IMG/VR virus record: IMGVR_UViG_3300030117_007673
Location: 1 to 64,000 of that record
Length of the DNA: 64,000 nt
Direction: 5' to 3' (one strand)
Source of the DNA: a virus
This document shows, in pieces, positions 54,201-61,710 of the stretch. The notes under the pieces are model-generated. The model was not told the DNA's origin and did not search any database. It saw nothing but the letters and a program-made list of their open reading frames with translations. How positions within the stretch are numbered: position 1 is the stretch's first letter; every line of letters begins with the position of its first letter. The position numbers were made by a program, and so were the translations under genes.

Positions 54201-54440
54201 GCTATTCGCTTGGCGTTATTGAACGTTTCTAGCCTTCCAAAACCAGATCTTTTTATTCTTGACGAACCAGCAACCGCGCTGGACGAAGAGAATATGGAAG
54301 GCTTTATCAGAATTTTGGATATGGTTAAATCATATTTCAAAACCGTTCTTCTAATCTCTCATCTGGATACATTAAAGGATTGTGCAGATATGACGATTGA
54401 GATTGAGAAGAAAGACAACTATGCTTATGTTAATTATTAA
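51285..54440 (+). CDS. Fused SbcD-SbcC (gp47-gp46) recombination nuclease and ATPase
   Basis: One 1051-residue protein combining both halves of the Mre11-Rad50 pair. Residues 1 to about 350 are SbcD/gp47-like: FAHLADTHIRN, VHCGDLAH, IPGNHDGN and FLGDIHKT supply the metal-binding Asp, His and Asn. Residues about 370-1051 are SbcC/gp46-like: Walker A GKNFSGKSS (about 396-404), long coiled coils, a hook with C723 and C730 (a CX6C and not the usual CxxC), signature ELGSGSEKT, Walker B LFILDEPATALD and SHLD. In T4 and Escherichia coli these are two genes. The complex resects DNA ends for recombination-dependent replication. A strong promoter precedes it. Confidence 0.9.
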   Translation: MKFAHLADTHIRNLKYHYEYRAIFEQIYNKLREEEVDYIVHCGDLAHTKTQLSPEYFEMASSFLKNLADIAPTYIIPGNHDGNLRNSNRQDAITPIVEALEHPNLFLLKASGEAQIDDKFTLNVLSVFDEENWIDPSNEDKINIALYHGSISGVKTDLGWTMEHGENDVSIFNKFDFAFLGDIHKTNQILDRKGTIRYPGSTIQQNHGESNDKGLLIWNIRERDDFDVKHISFINPKPFITVNLTPKGRIPNKTEVPEGARLRLVSNNNLSLDVLKKSVDVAKARFKPESVTFLNRASGDRTDITDSINNIFQENLRDSAVQKRLIKDYLKDYSPTDDVVENVLELNKKYSSAVEEDEEVARNINWRLKSVEWDNLFNYGESNKIDFEKLNGVVGIFGKNFSGKSSIIDSMLYTVYNSTSKNNRKNLHLINQTKDSCRGKVEITVGHNVYEVERISEKYEKKLHGNTTVEAKTDVEFSKRDEVVGEDISLNGLSRNDTDKNIRKMFGTMDDFLLTSMASQLGSLMFISEGSTRRKEILAKFLDLEMFERKFRLAKEDASDLRGMLKRLEGTEFDEKIEEVKEQLNNIENEVEKQENSCDEITDKIENYQLQVEAINEKIKVIPVEIIDIEEVEKSLEDKGKEKDLLTGRSKKFSDNIKNNKDLLEKIKKFLNNDFDIEEIKNNKSIVVDKQNQLNLICNDIKVHETKLKVKEGKAALLEEVPCGEEFSHCKFIKDAYGALRQLDEVKKEIAELRTSEEKTSDEIQELNPEKIEEHIEKYDELLKKENELNSEISSYELEIQKNKTKIVGYKKEIEQLNEKVVEYNKNKMAIEDLEALNFEKDNFLRAVVEEKENLSTCQNRLIELSKEHGSIEQALKNLEDDKQELHDLREEYAAFDLFMRCMHSNGIAYDIIKKRLPIINSEIAKVLANIVDFEVFFEAEDKKLEIFIKHPKFDARPIELGSGSEKTIAAMAIRLALLNVSSLPKPDLFILDEPATALDEENMEGFIRILDMVKSYFKTVLLISHLDTLKDCADMTIEIEKKDNYAYVNY

Positions 54441-54455
54441 GGAGGAAAACATATA

Positions 54456-54656
54456 ATGCAAACAGCTGAAGAATTTGTTAATAATGGCGTGAATGAACTT
54501 TTACAAAAAGTATCCAAATTGGAAAGGATTGCCGAGTTAGCGTCACAATATAAAGAGATACACTCTGACAAATTTGCTTCGTACAATGAGAAAGAATATG
54601 CTCTTGAGAAGCTTGGCGAAAGCCTAGAGGAATATGAGTTGTTTTTAAGTAAATAA
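54456..54656 (+). CDS. Small helical protein of unknown function
   Basis: A 66-residue protein with a good ribosome site (AAGGAGG) before ATG 54456. It is acidic and helical with heptad-like Leu and Ile (VNELLQKVSKLERIAELASQYKEI), suggesting a coiled coil. No known family is recognised. It follows the SbcD-SbcC gene by 15 bases and is separated from the lysis-like genes by a 30-base gap containing TATAAT. Confidence 0.6.
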   Translation: MQTAEEFVNNGVNELLQKVSKLERIAELASQYKEIHSDKFASYNEKEYALEKLGESLEEYELFLSK

Positions 54657-54663
54657 GACTAAG

Positions 54664-54669
54664 TATAAT
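54664..54669 (+). promoter_or_regulatory. Possible -10 box before the lysis genes
   Basis: TATAAT lies 23 bases before the ATG at 54687 in the 30-base gap. The best -35 match (TTGTTT at 54639) is 19 bases upstream, and a TAAGTA at 54660 sits 27 bases before the ATG, the same spacing as the candidate late elements elsewhere. Either reading is weak. Confidence 0.25.
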
Positions 54670-54686
54670 ATTAAAGGAGAATTATT

Positions 54687-54890
54687 ATGGCTAGAATAAA
54701 AGCTTTTATGGATAAGCACGTTGAGAGATTTATAAGTAGGAAATTTTTGGCATGGCTAACAGCAACTGGGCTCGCTATTCATGGTTCCGTTACCAGCGAC
54801 AACTGGGTCGCTGTAACCTTGGCTTATATCGGAACTCAAGCATTGGTTGATATGGCGACAGCCTGGAAACATGGATTTAAAGATCAATGA
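54687..54890 (+). CDS. Small membrane protein, holin candidate
   Basis: A 67-residue protein with a good ribosome site (AAAGGAG). It has a basic N-terminus and two weakly to moderately hydrophobic segments (about 20-33, FLAWLTATGLAIHG, and 39-57, NWVAVTLAYIGTQALVDMA). Size and topology fit small phage holins, and the following two genes are also membrane proteins. Holins form inner-membrane holes that time lysis. The assignment rests on size, hydrophobicity and context, so an unrelated small membrane protein is possible. Confidence 0.45.
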   Translation: MARIKAFMDKHVERFISRKFLAWLTATGLAIHGSVTSDNWVAVTLAYIGTQALVDMATAWKHGFKDQ

Positions 54891-55291
54891 GTTGGTTAGC
54901 CTTTAAACTCTTTGTTCAAAAGAGTTGGCTTTGGTTAAAAACTTATTGGTATTTTCCAGTAGCTATCGTCTATGCTCTTGTTATATGGCTTGTTTTTAGA
55001 AAAGACACTAGCGCTGCTTTAGGGGCACTGGATATAAAAAGCGATAGTTTTAAAAAACAAATCGACGTTCTTAATAAAGTTCATGAGGAAGAAATAAAAG
55101 AAAAAGAAAATTTAAATAAAGTTTTTAATGAAACAATTGAGAAAGTTGAGGTAGAATTAAAAAAGAAGAATGAAGCTCTTGACAAAGGCAAGAAGAAAAG
55201 AGTTAAAGAAATTGTCAAAAATCATTCTAACAATCCAGAAGAATTGGCAAGATTAGTTAAGGAATCGTTTGGTTTTGAAATTGTGGAATAA
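54887..55291 (+). CDS. Membrane-anchored coiled-coil protein, inner spanin-like candidate
   Basis: A 134-residue protein overlapping the holin candidate by four bases. Its N-terminus holds one membrane segment (about 20-37, YWYFPVAIVYALVIWLVF), followed by a long charged helix rich in Lys and Glu (about 60-110) that should form a coiled coil. This architecture fits inner-membrane spanins, which span the periplasm and join inner and outer membranes at lysis. No lipoprotein partner is obvious, although the next gene has a signal peptide and overlaps by 23 bases. The spanin call is structural inference. Confidence 0.45.
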   Translation: MSWLAFKLFVQKSWLWLKTYWYFPVAIVYALVIWLVFRKDTSAALGALDIKSDSFKKQIDVLNKVHEEEIKEKENLNKVFNETIEKVEVELKKKNEALDKGKKKRVKEIVKNHSNNPEELARLVKESFGFEIVE

Positions 55292-55730
55292 AATAATAAT
55301 AATTGTTTTGGTTGTTATATTTCCTGTGTTGACGTTTGCAAGCGACACGCCAAAGATTAAGCCAATGAACGAAGGAGAGATCGCTCCTTTTACAGGAGTT
55401 CTTTTTAATTCCGCTGCAATCGCTCAGACTGTTGCTGAGAAAGAATACAATGCTGAGCAATGCAGACTAAGAATTGAACATCTGGAACAGAAAGAAAAAG
55501 CAAAGTGCGATCTTTTAATTGCGACAACAAAGGTGGAAATTGATTTTTTAAAAAAGAAGTATGATTCAATTTTAAAAATTAAAGATGAAGAAGTCGAAAG
55601 ATTTCAAAAACTTGCTTTAGAAAAACCGAATAAAAATTCTCACTGGTGGTTTGCTGGCGGAATGGTCACTGGCATTGTTACTTCAGTTGTGATTTTTTAT
55701 GCAGCGGTAGAAATAGGAGACAAGAACTAA
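55269..55730 (+). CDS. Exported coiled-coil protein with C-terminal membrane segment, lysis-region protein
   Basis: A 153-residue protein read from TTG (55269), with AAGGA six bases upstream; no ATG precedes the hydrophobic N-terminus in frame. Residues 8-24 (KIIIIVLVVIFPVLTFA) look like a signal peptide or anchor with a likely cut near A24. A helical charged region with two Cys (about 68 and 81) follows, and a C-terminal membrane segment (about 126-150, WWFAGGMVTGIVTSVVIFY). The PFTGVLFNSAAIAQ segment is a recurring feature of phage lysis-region proteins. It may act with the preceding gene as a spanin pair. Confidence 0.5.
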   Translation: MVLKLWNKIIIIVLVVIFPVLTFASDTPKIKPMNEGEIAPFTGVLFNSAAIAQTVAEKEYNAEQCRLRIEHLEQKEKAKCDLLIATTKVEIDFLKKKYDSILKIKDEEVERFQKLALEKPNKNSHWWFAGGMVTGIVTSVVIFYAAVEIGDKN

Positions 55731-55915
55731 TGTGCTTAATATGTGTTGAATATAATAAAAAAAAATTGACTTTGAGCGAAGCTTGGAAAAATCTTCACGA
55801 GATGAGAGAACAAATTGGCGAAGAACATGCTTGGGAAGTCATTGATAAACTCTGGGAAGAAGAGCTAAAAAATGAAAAAGAAAGAGAAAGATCCAAATTT
55901 AATAGCAAAGTTTGA
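55730..55915 (+). CDS. Small protein with N-terminal CxxC
   Basis: A 61-residue protein starting at ATG 55730, overlapping the previous stop (TAATG) with AGGAGA eight bases upstream. An earlier in-frame start at 55646 lies inside the upstream gene and would add a Cys/Trp-rich shadow sequence, so I reject it. The peptide opens MCLIC and continues as a charged helix (LSEAWKNLHEMREQIGEEHAWEVIDKLWEEEL). The two Cys could bind a metal with a partner. Family not recognised. Confidence 0.6.
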   Translation: MCLICVEYNKKKLTLSEAWKNLHEMREQIGEEHAWEVIDKLWEEELKNEKERERSKFNSKV

Positions 55916-56267
55916 ACTTGCTATTGAAAAGCAGTATGGTAAAGAAGCAATTGTACACCCGAGAAGCAATTGGGACGATGCCAAGGAGCAATCTTATTTG
56001 GAACAAGCGGAAGAAGTTTCTAAAAAAAATAGGATAAAAAAAGAGAAAACTGAAAAGATTGAAAAAGACGGGTTTTTGATCAGCAAGAAACTACTTACAA
56101 AGAGGAGTAGTAGGACTTGTCCAGTTTGCGAAACGTATTCTTTCGATATTAAAGACGATGTTTATATGAACAAGTACGACTGTTGTTACAGGTGTTACAT
56201 TCAGTACGTTGAAGATAGAGAAGAGCGTTGGGAAACCGGATGGAGACCAAATCAAGGAGAAGAATAA
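55872..56267 (+). CDS. Zinc-ribbon-like protein
   Basis: A 131-residue protein overlapping the upstream gene by 44 bases. The N-terminal two thirds are Lys/Glu-rich and helical (about 1-75). The C-terminus has a metal-binding pattern: TCPVCETYSF, then CCYRCYIQY about 25 residues later, giving two Cys pairs. A single zinc ribbon is likely, possibly for nucleic acid or protein contact. The end is followed directly by the ATG of the next gene. Confidence 0.55.
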   Translation: MKKKEKDPNLIAKFELAIEKQYGKEAIVHPRSNWDDAKEQSYLEQAEEVSKKNRIKKEKTEKIEKDGFLISKKLLTKRSSRTCPVCETYSFDIKDDVYMNKYDCCYRCYIQYVEDREERWETGWRPNQGEE

Positions 56268-56843
56268 ATGGCTACTGTGTTAGATGTTATAAGAGGAATT
56301 TCACAAGCTGCTGCAAACGCTTATGATGGTTCACATGATGAGCGTTATATGGCAGACGGCGAGGCAAAAAAAGCCGGCCTTCGAAGAGAAGAAGGTGATT
56401 CTGTTTTAGAAAGCAGAGAGATTGATGGGTTTAATGTTCGTTTCACAGGAAACAAGATAAATATTTTATATCACGCTGAAATTAAACTTAAAGAGACCCA
56501 TGATAGAAACAAATTTGAAAGCACGATTGCAGCTAGTATCAATGACATAGCCAATTATTTGAAAAGAGAATATAAAAAAGTCACTGGCGACAATCTCACT
56601 CTCACAAAAGAAGGCGAACCGGATATTTTAGTTCAGCACATCAGTAACATTAGAAGTAATTGCCAAGCATCATGTACGTACAAAGTCGGCAATCTAGATG
56701 GTGTTTTACCTGTCGAAGAAGGTTCTTCTGCAAAAGAAAAGTTAGACCAAGTTACAAAAGACTGGCTTGCATACAATAAGAATTTCGAAATTGGCAAAGG
56801 TAAGAATCACGCCAGAAACGTAACCAGGAAAAAAGAACAGTAA
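56268..56843 (+). CDS. Conserved-looking phage protein of unknown function
   Basis: A 191-residue protein that starts on the base after the previous stop, with AAGGAG nearby. It opens MATVLDVIRGISQAAANAYDG and contains KKAGLRREEGDSVLESREIDGF and a FKxGNKxNILYHAEIKLKE-like strand. The last third is helical and basic at the end. It recalls small conserved structural or accessory proteins of large aquatic phages, but I cannot name the family with confidence. It lies nine bases before the sulfotransferase-like gene. Confidence 0.5.
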   Translation: MATVLDVIRGISQAAANAYDGSHDERYMADGEAKKAGLRREEGDSVLESREIDGFNVRFTGNKINILYHAEIKLKETHDRNKFESTIAASINDIANYLKREYKKVTGDNLTLTKEGEPDILVQHISNIRSNCQASCTYKVGNLDGVLPVEEGSSAKEKLDQVTKDWLAYNKNFEIGKGKNHARNVTRKKEQ

Positions 56844-56852
56844 GAGGTAATA

Positions 56853-58106
56853 TTGAAAGACTATAAAGAGCTTGCAAATTTAAAACATATAAAACAAGTA
56901 GAGAGTAGGTTTACAAACAAGAAATTAGCGGCATTTATATCTCCCGCTGGAGGAGGTGGTTCTCACTTTGTTTTGCACAAGATGCAAGGTCATCCACATT
57001 TAATGGCACTAGTGGAAGATGCTTTTGCTATTAAGGCTCCAGAAGGCGGAGTAACTACAGCTGAATTTAAACAGTATTTTACAAGTAATTTTTTTCCTGG
57101 GCGCTTGCTTAGGCAGCAACTTGAACCCAGAAAAAACGACGTAGAGATTAATAATGTCAAATGGTTGATAATGAATAAGCCAGAACTTGGTCGTATAGCT
57201 TATCATAGAAATTTTCATTATAACGATATTTCTTTAATCTATTGTTTTAGAAATCCAATATCTTTTTATTACTCATGGTTAGAAGGCTGGAAAAGTTATG
57301 GCAGCGGAAAATATGGCATCACACCAGATGAAAAAATGATACAACATTGGTTTGAAAGAACTATAATGAGTTCGTTGTACGAGTTTGCACAATTTTATGA
57401 TCCAGATAAAGATCATATTGTTAACTTAGAACAATTTTCATCCAATATCGACGGAAGCTTAGAAAGTCTTTTCAATTTCCTAAAAGTTCCAGCCCTTAAG
57501 AATGACGACTTAGCAACCGTCAACACTTGCAGAAACGAAATAGCAAGAGAAATTCAAGGTTTGGATAATACTAATAGTAATAAATTCTCACGAGACAAAA
57601 TTACTGCAAATTTTGATAAAGGCACGCTTAAGTTGAGTTATAATCTTGATCGCTCAACAACAAAGCCAGGTACTCATGAAATCTTATTTAGCTCCTTTGT
57701 GGGTTCTTGGCAATTGCCACCACGAGTGCAATCTGATGATATCGATATGGGGGTAGAGTGTGATACCCTTTACGCAAAAACATGCAACAACCACCCACTT
57801 ACGAAAAAAATGCACACGATCCAAGCAGATAGAAAAAACAGAACAGAAGAAGTGCTGTATTGTGAAAAATGTGAAACCCCGCATCTTGGCCCAGGGCATT
57901 ACAATTATATAAGAAAAGAAGACAGCAGTTTTTTCAACAATTGGAAGAACAAGGAAGACTCAAAACAAATCTATAAAAGGTTTAGTGAGAAGATAGATCC
58001 AGGTATCATGAATTATTTTGCAGAAGAATTATATTTATCAGACAAAGATGGAACTGAGTTTACAAAAAGAATGAAAAATTGTCTGACTAGGTTATATAAT
58101 TTCTAA
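56853..58106 (+). CDS. Sulfotransferase-like protein
   Basis: A 417-residue protein read from TTG (56853) with GAGG upstream. It shows both PAPS-binding motifs of the family: a 5' phosphate loop, SPAGGGGS (30-37), after a hydrophobic strand, and a 3' phosphate motif, CFRNPISFYYS (131-141). These enzymes move a sulfo group from PAPS to sugars or other alcohols. The C-terminal part has a CEKCETPH segment that may bind zinc and is not part of the usual fold. It sits directly before the fibre genes, which suggests sulfation of a glycan on the fibre or on the host, an inference. No signal peptide. Confidence 0.65.
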   Translation: MKDYKELANLKHIKQVESRFTNKKLAAFISPAGGGGSHFVLHKMQGHPHLMALVEDAFAIKAPEGGVTTAEFKQYFTSNFFPGRLLRQQLEPRKNDVEINNVKWLIMNKPELGRIAYHRNFHYNDISLIYCFRNPISFYYSWLEGWKSYGSGKYGITPDEKMIQHWFERTIMSSLYEFAQFYDPDKDHIVNLEQFSSNIDGSLESLFNFLKVPALKNDDLATVNTCRNEIAREIQGLDNTNSNKFSRDKITANFDKGTLKLSYNLDRSTTKPGTHEILFSSFVGSWQLPPRVQSDDIDMGVECDTLYAKTCNNHPLTKKMHTIQADRKNRTEEVLYCEKCETPHLGPGHYNYIRKEDSSFFNNWKNKEDSKQIYKRFSEKIDPGIMNYFAEELYLSDKDGTEFTKRMKNCLTRLYNF

Positions 58107-58142
58107 CAACAAATATGGCTATGAAATAATCTAAGAACTATT

Positions 58143-58150
58143 TATAATAG
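58143..58150 (+). promoter_or_regulatory. Possible -10 box before the fibre genes
   Basis: TATAATAG lies 34 bases before the ATG at 58177 in a 70-base gap, flanked by the inverted arms CTATT and AATAG. No -35 is visible at the usual distance. It could serve host or phage sigma factors, but the evidence is one box only. Confidence 0.3.
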
Positions 58151-58176
58151 AAATCTTTTATCTGGAGAAATAGTTT

Positions 58177-61100
58177 ATGCCAAGTTATGCTTTTATTGGA
58201 GTTGGGGAACTAACAGGTAGTTGGAATCCAGCTACGAACAGCGGTTCTCTCAATAGCGGATTACCCCTCGAGAGTTCTGGCGGTCTAGGCGATAATATTT
58301 TTGCACATAGCGCTTCCGCTCCAAGAGGAACAGGCGGATATCATTATAGTACAAATCTTACTGCGGCAGTAGGCGATTACTGGGAAGTAGCCAACACTGC
58401 GGACTTCACACTTGACGAAAATAGATCTTTTTCAAGTTTAGATTGGGTTATTTATGACGGAGAGAAATGGATAAGAGTAAGTAATTCAGACAAAGTTGGA
58501 AGTGTATTAGTAGGAAACACAGGCAATCAATTAGAAGTAGTAACAAACGATTTGGACATTGAAGGTGGCCTAGATGTTAACACCAACAATGGAAATAATG
58601 ATTTCACTGTTAGTGCAGAAGGCGTAGAAAAGGCTCTTTGGGTCGACGCCAGTGCCAACTATGTCATAATGGGCACGGGATCAACAAACGTAGGCATTGG
58701 AACTGCGACCCCAAGTTCTGAATTACATGTAGTAGTCCCAACCGCTTCACCAGGACACGGTACAAACGCTGTAGTTATTGGAGAGGGGAACGACAATGGT
58801 CACTTTGAACTTAGGTTGGGTACCGGTCGAGCGGGTGGCAACTACGGTTGGATTTCTGCTATAAACAGGGGCACTGGAGTTCTTCCACTGGTCCTTAACG
58901 GAACTGGCGGTGAAGTAGGAATCGGCGTTTATCCTCCCACTGAAAAGCTCCACGTAGATGGAAACATTCTTCAAACTACCGGAGATTATCTTGCCACTGA
59001 CAAAGTAAGAGCCATCGATGGTGATGGTTTATCTTTACAGGATGATGGAGGCAATGATGGACTCTTTATTGAAGACGGCGGTAATGTTGGAATAGGCCAT
59101 GCTGCGCCAGATTCTCAGTTGCACGTAAAAGTTACAGCCGCTACACCAGGGCACAGTACGAATGCTGTGCTCATTGGGGAAGGCACGTCATCTGGAGATA
59201 TGGAAATTAGGTTGGGTGTTAACGATAGCAGCGGTGGTGCAGGTTGGATTTCTGCTATAAACAGAGGTACGGGAGTTATTCCGTTGATTCTACAGGGAAG
59301 TGGCGGCGCAGTCGGCATTGGGGCCTCTCCAAACGCACTTCTTGATATTCAAGGCGAATCTAACACTGGTTCGCCATCATTGATTGTTGATCATGACGAC
59401 ACGGATCAAATTGCAATTTCTGTTGCCGCTGCCAATGTTGACGCAGATGTGCTTGATATCACGGCAGACGCAGTAACAACAGCTAATGTAATTGACATAA
59501 CAGCTGATGGTCTAACTTCCGGAGCCGCGATAAACATCACAAGCACTAGCACAAGCACAACCGCTGGTTCTGTGGTCAAAATTGCAGCGACCGGAAATCG
59601 CGGAAGCGATAGTAACGCTGTTGTTGGTTTAGACCTTGATTTTGATTCTACGGCAGGAACTGCAACCAGAGCATTTAGAATTGACTCTGAACAGACAACT
59701 GGCGTTGTTGCTGAAATTAACGGCGATGCACTGACAACTGGAACTGGAATTGACCTTTCAACTGATGCGAGAACAACTGGAACTGCATTAAATATTTCAG
59801 ACTCTGCAACTAATGACAACGCCGGCAGCTTAGTTAAAATAGCTCAAGCAGGCTCTAGAGCAGGCTCTGCCGCAAGTATTGGTTTAGATATAGACTTTAA
59901 TACAGCAGCAAATGACAACGCAAGAGCATTTAGAATTGACTCTGAACAAACAACAGGCATAGTTTTTGAACTTGATGCCGATCAAATAACAACTGGGTAT
60001 GGCCAAGCTCTAACAGTCGATGCTTTGACAACTGGACAAGGACTTTATGTTCAGAGTGTAAGTGCTAACTTAGACGGAGCAAAGCTTGGCACTTTTATGG
60101 TTAACAGTACTAGTACAGATGATCATACTATTCTTCATATCTCAAAGGTTACTTCAAATCTTTCTGACTCAAATGCAATAGTTGGCTTGGACATTGATTT
60201 TAATGGAACTGCCGGCACAGCAGGTAGAGCATTTAGAATTGATTCCGAACAAACAACTGGCAAGGTCTTTGAACTTGACGCAGGCGCAGTAACAACTGGA
60301 AGAGCACTAGAGATCAGTAACACTGCTCTAACAACTGGATATGGCCTTTATTGTTATAGCACAAGCAATGCTTTAAATGGAGCAAAGATTGCTGAATTTG
60401 TAGCCACTGGCACCAGTACAGATGATTATACTGTTCTCAATGTCTTAAAAAATGCTTCAAACCTTTCTGACTCAAATGAAATCATTGGCTTAAACATTGA
60501 CTTTAATGGAACTGCCGGCACAGCAGGCAGAGCTTTAAAGATTGATTCCGAGCAAACAACTGGCAAGGTCTTTGAACTTGACGCGGAAGACATAACAACT
60601 GGTACAGCTTTAGAGATTAATAACGCTGAGTTAACAACCGGATATGGTCTTTATTGTTATAGCACAAGCAATAATTTGAATGGAGCAAAGCTTGCTGAAT
60701 TTGTAGCCACTGGCAATAGTACAGATGACTATACCGTTCTTAGCGTCGTAAAAAATGCTTCAAATCTTTCTGACTCAAATGCAATAGTTGGCCTGGATAT
60801 CGACTTTAACGGAACTGCCGGGACGGCAGGAAGAGCACTTAGAATCGATTCCGAACAAACAACCGGCATCGTTGCCGAGATTAATGGTGATGCCATTACG
60901 ACTGGCAAGGTCATTGACATTTCGGCTGACGCTCTTACAACCGGAAACGCCTTATATATTGATGATAACTCATCAAACACAGGAACAAGATCTACAGTCA
61001 GCATTATTCAAAATCACGCTTCAGCAACAGGAGCAACTGCGTTAACGTTGCAGTCAGATGGTGGAAACATCGGCATGACACTTGATAAAAACGCATCTGG

Positions 61101-61710
61101 CGATGCAGCACAAGATGCAATCGGTTTGAAGCTTGATTTTGACAGAACAGTCGCGTCCTCCGGAACCGCTGCGCACAACGACATAGGTATAGATTTAGAC
61201 GTCAACTCACGAAGTTTGGGAACCTCCACTGTAAAGGGTATGGATATTGATGTTGTTGGTCACACAGATGGCACCCATACAGCATATGGTATTGACTTGG
61301 ATGTTGATAGCGCAGACACCAACATCGGTATCCAAATTAACACAGCTGGCACGCACTTGAAGTTGATCGCCAATGCAGATACAGATGACTATGCAACAAT
61401 TGCTGTTGCAGATACAGGAGATTTGACCATAGCAACAGTTGGTGATGGGACAACCGATTCCGATATTACATTGTTTGCTGACGGAGACATTATTTTGAAG
61501 CCTGCAGGCGGAGATGTTTTGCCAGATGCAGACACCAGCAGAAATCTTGGATCCGCTTCAAAGCGTTGGGCAAATATTTATACCAATGATCTTCATTTGA
61601 AAAATGAAAGAGGAGATTGGACAATTATCGAGGAAGAAAACGATTTGACTATTAGAAATAACAAAACAAACAAAATGTATAGATTTAAATTAGAGGAGAT
61701 TGAAGATTAA
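58177..61710 (+). CDS. Tail fibre protein, repeat-rich (first copy)
   Basis: A 1177-residue protein with GGAG upstream. After an N-terminal domain with Trp-rich strands (about 1-130) come two related blocks (about 170-290 and 304-400) marked by NVGIGxAxPxSxLHV, WISAINRGTGV and VGIG. A long array of AFRIDSEQTTG-type strands follows (about 480-900), including near-perfect 101-residue units. The C-terminus reads LGSASKRWANIYTNDLHLK, then GDWTIIEEENDLTIRNNKT, an ending typical of marine phage fibres. There is no S74 protease domain. It probably recognises a surface glycan. It overlaps the second fibre gene by one base. Confidence 0.75.
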   Translation: MPSYAFIGVGELTGSWNPATNSGSLNSGLPLESSGGLGDNIFAHSASAPRGTGGYHYSTNLTAAVGDYWEVANTADFTLDENRSFSSLDWVIYDGEKWIRVSNSDKVGSVLVGNTGNQLEVVTNDLDIEGGLDVNTNNGNNDFTVSAEGVEKALWVDASANYVIMGTGSTNVGIGTATPSSELHVVVPTASPGHGTNAVVIGEGNDNGHFELRLGTGRAGGNYGWISAINRGTGVLPLVLNGTGGEVGIGVYPPTEKLHVDGNILQTTGDYLATDKVRAIDGDGLSLQDDGGNDGLFIEDGGNVGIGHAAPDSQLHVKVTAATPGHSTNAVLIGEGTSSGDMEIRLGVNDSSGGAGWISAINRGTGVIPLILQGSGGAVGIGASPNALLDIQGESNTGSPSLIVDHDDTDQIAISVAAANVDADVLDITADAVTTANVIDITADGLTSGAAINITSTSTSTTAGSVVKIAATGNRGSDSNAVVGLDLDFDSTAGTATRAFRIDSEQTTGVVAEINGDALTTGTGIDLSTDARTTGTALNISDSATNDNAGSLVKIAQAGSRAGSAASIGLDIDFNTAANDNARAFRIDSEQTTGIVFELDADQITTGYGQALTVDALTTGQGLYVQSVSANLDGAKLGTFMVNSTSTDDHTILHISKVTSNLSDSNAIVGLDIDFNGTAGTAGRAFRIDSEQTTGKVFELDAGAVTTGRALEISNTALTTGYGLYCYSTSNALNGAKIAEFVATGTSTDDYTVLNVLKNASNLSDSNEIIGLNIDFNGTAGTAGRALKIDSEQTTGKVFELDAEDITTGTALEINNAELTTGYGLYCYSTSNNLNGAKLAEFVATGNSTDDYTVLSVVKNASNLSDSNAIVGLDIDFNGTAGTAGRALRIDSEQTTGIVAEINGDAITTGKVIDISADALTTGNALYIDDNSSNTGTRSTVSIIQNHASATGATALTLQSDGGNIGMTLDKNASGDAAQDAIGLKLDFDRTVASSGTAAHNDIGIDLDVNSRSLGTSTVKGMDIDVVGHTDGTHTAYGIDLDVDSADTNIGIQINTAGTHLKLIANADTDDYATIAVADTGDLTIATVGDGTTDSDITLFADGDIILKPAGGDVLPDADTSRNLGSASKRWANIYTNDLHLKNERGDWTIIEEENDLTIRNNKTNKMYRFKLEEIED
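58687..59330 (+). repeat. Tandem stem repeats in fibre 1
   Basis: Two units, about 58687-58935 and 59086-59320, encode related sequences: NVGIGTATPSSELHV and NVGIGHAAPDSQLHV, then PGHxTNAVxIGEG, RLG, WISAINRGTGV and a VGIG close. They differ in most third codon positions, so they are an older duplication. Boundaries are by eye. Confidence 0.65.
59610..60870 (+). repeat. AFRIDSEQTTG repeat array, with exact 303-bp units
   Basis: Repeat starts at 60166, 60469 and 60772 are exactly 303 bases (101 codons) apart, each beginning with the codons for DSNxI(V/I)GLxIDFNGTAGTAGRA. The third is partial. More diverged units precede them from about 59610 (DSNAVVGLDLDFDSTAGTATRAFRIDSEQTTG). All units stay in frame. 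This is a coding repeat of a fibre shaft and not a CRISPR or DNA iteron. Confidence 0.85.

Noticed and set aside
55646-55729. Upstream extension of the 61-residue CxxC protein
   Set aside because: It is an out-of-frame shadow of the exported coiled-coil gene; ATG 55730 has a ribosome site and TAATG coupling.
58107-58176. Rho-independent terminator in the longest gap
   Set aside because: There is a short AT-rich inverted repeat (CTATT and AATAG), but no GC-rich stem with a T run; no convincing terminator was found in any gap.
59610-60870. CRISPR array or DNA iterons
   Set aside because: The units are 303 bases, all coding in one frame, with no short repeat-spacer pattern.
61500-61710. Self-cleaving S74 (intramolecular chaperone) domain at the end of fibre 1
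   Set aside because: The C-terminus ends soon after the LGSASKRWANIY segment, and no long chaperone domain or catalytic Ser-Lys pattern follows.
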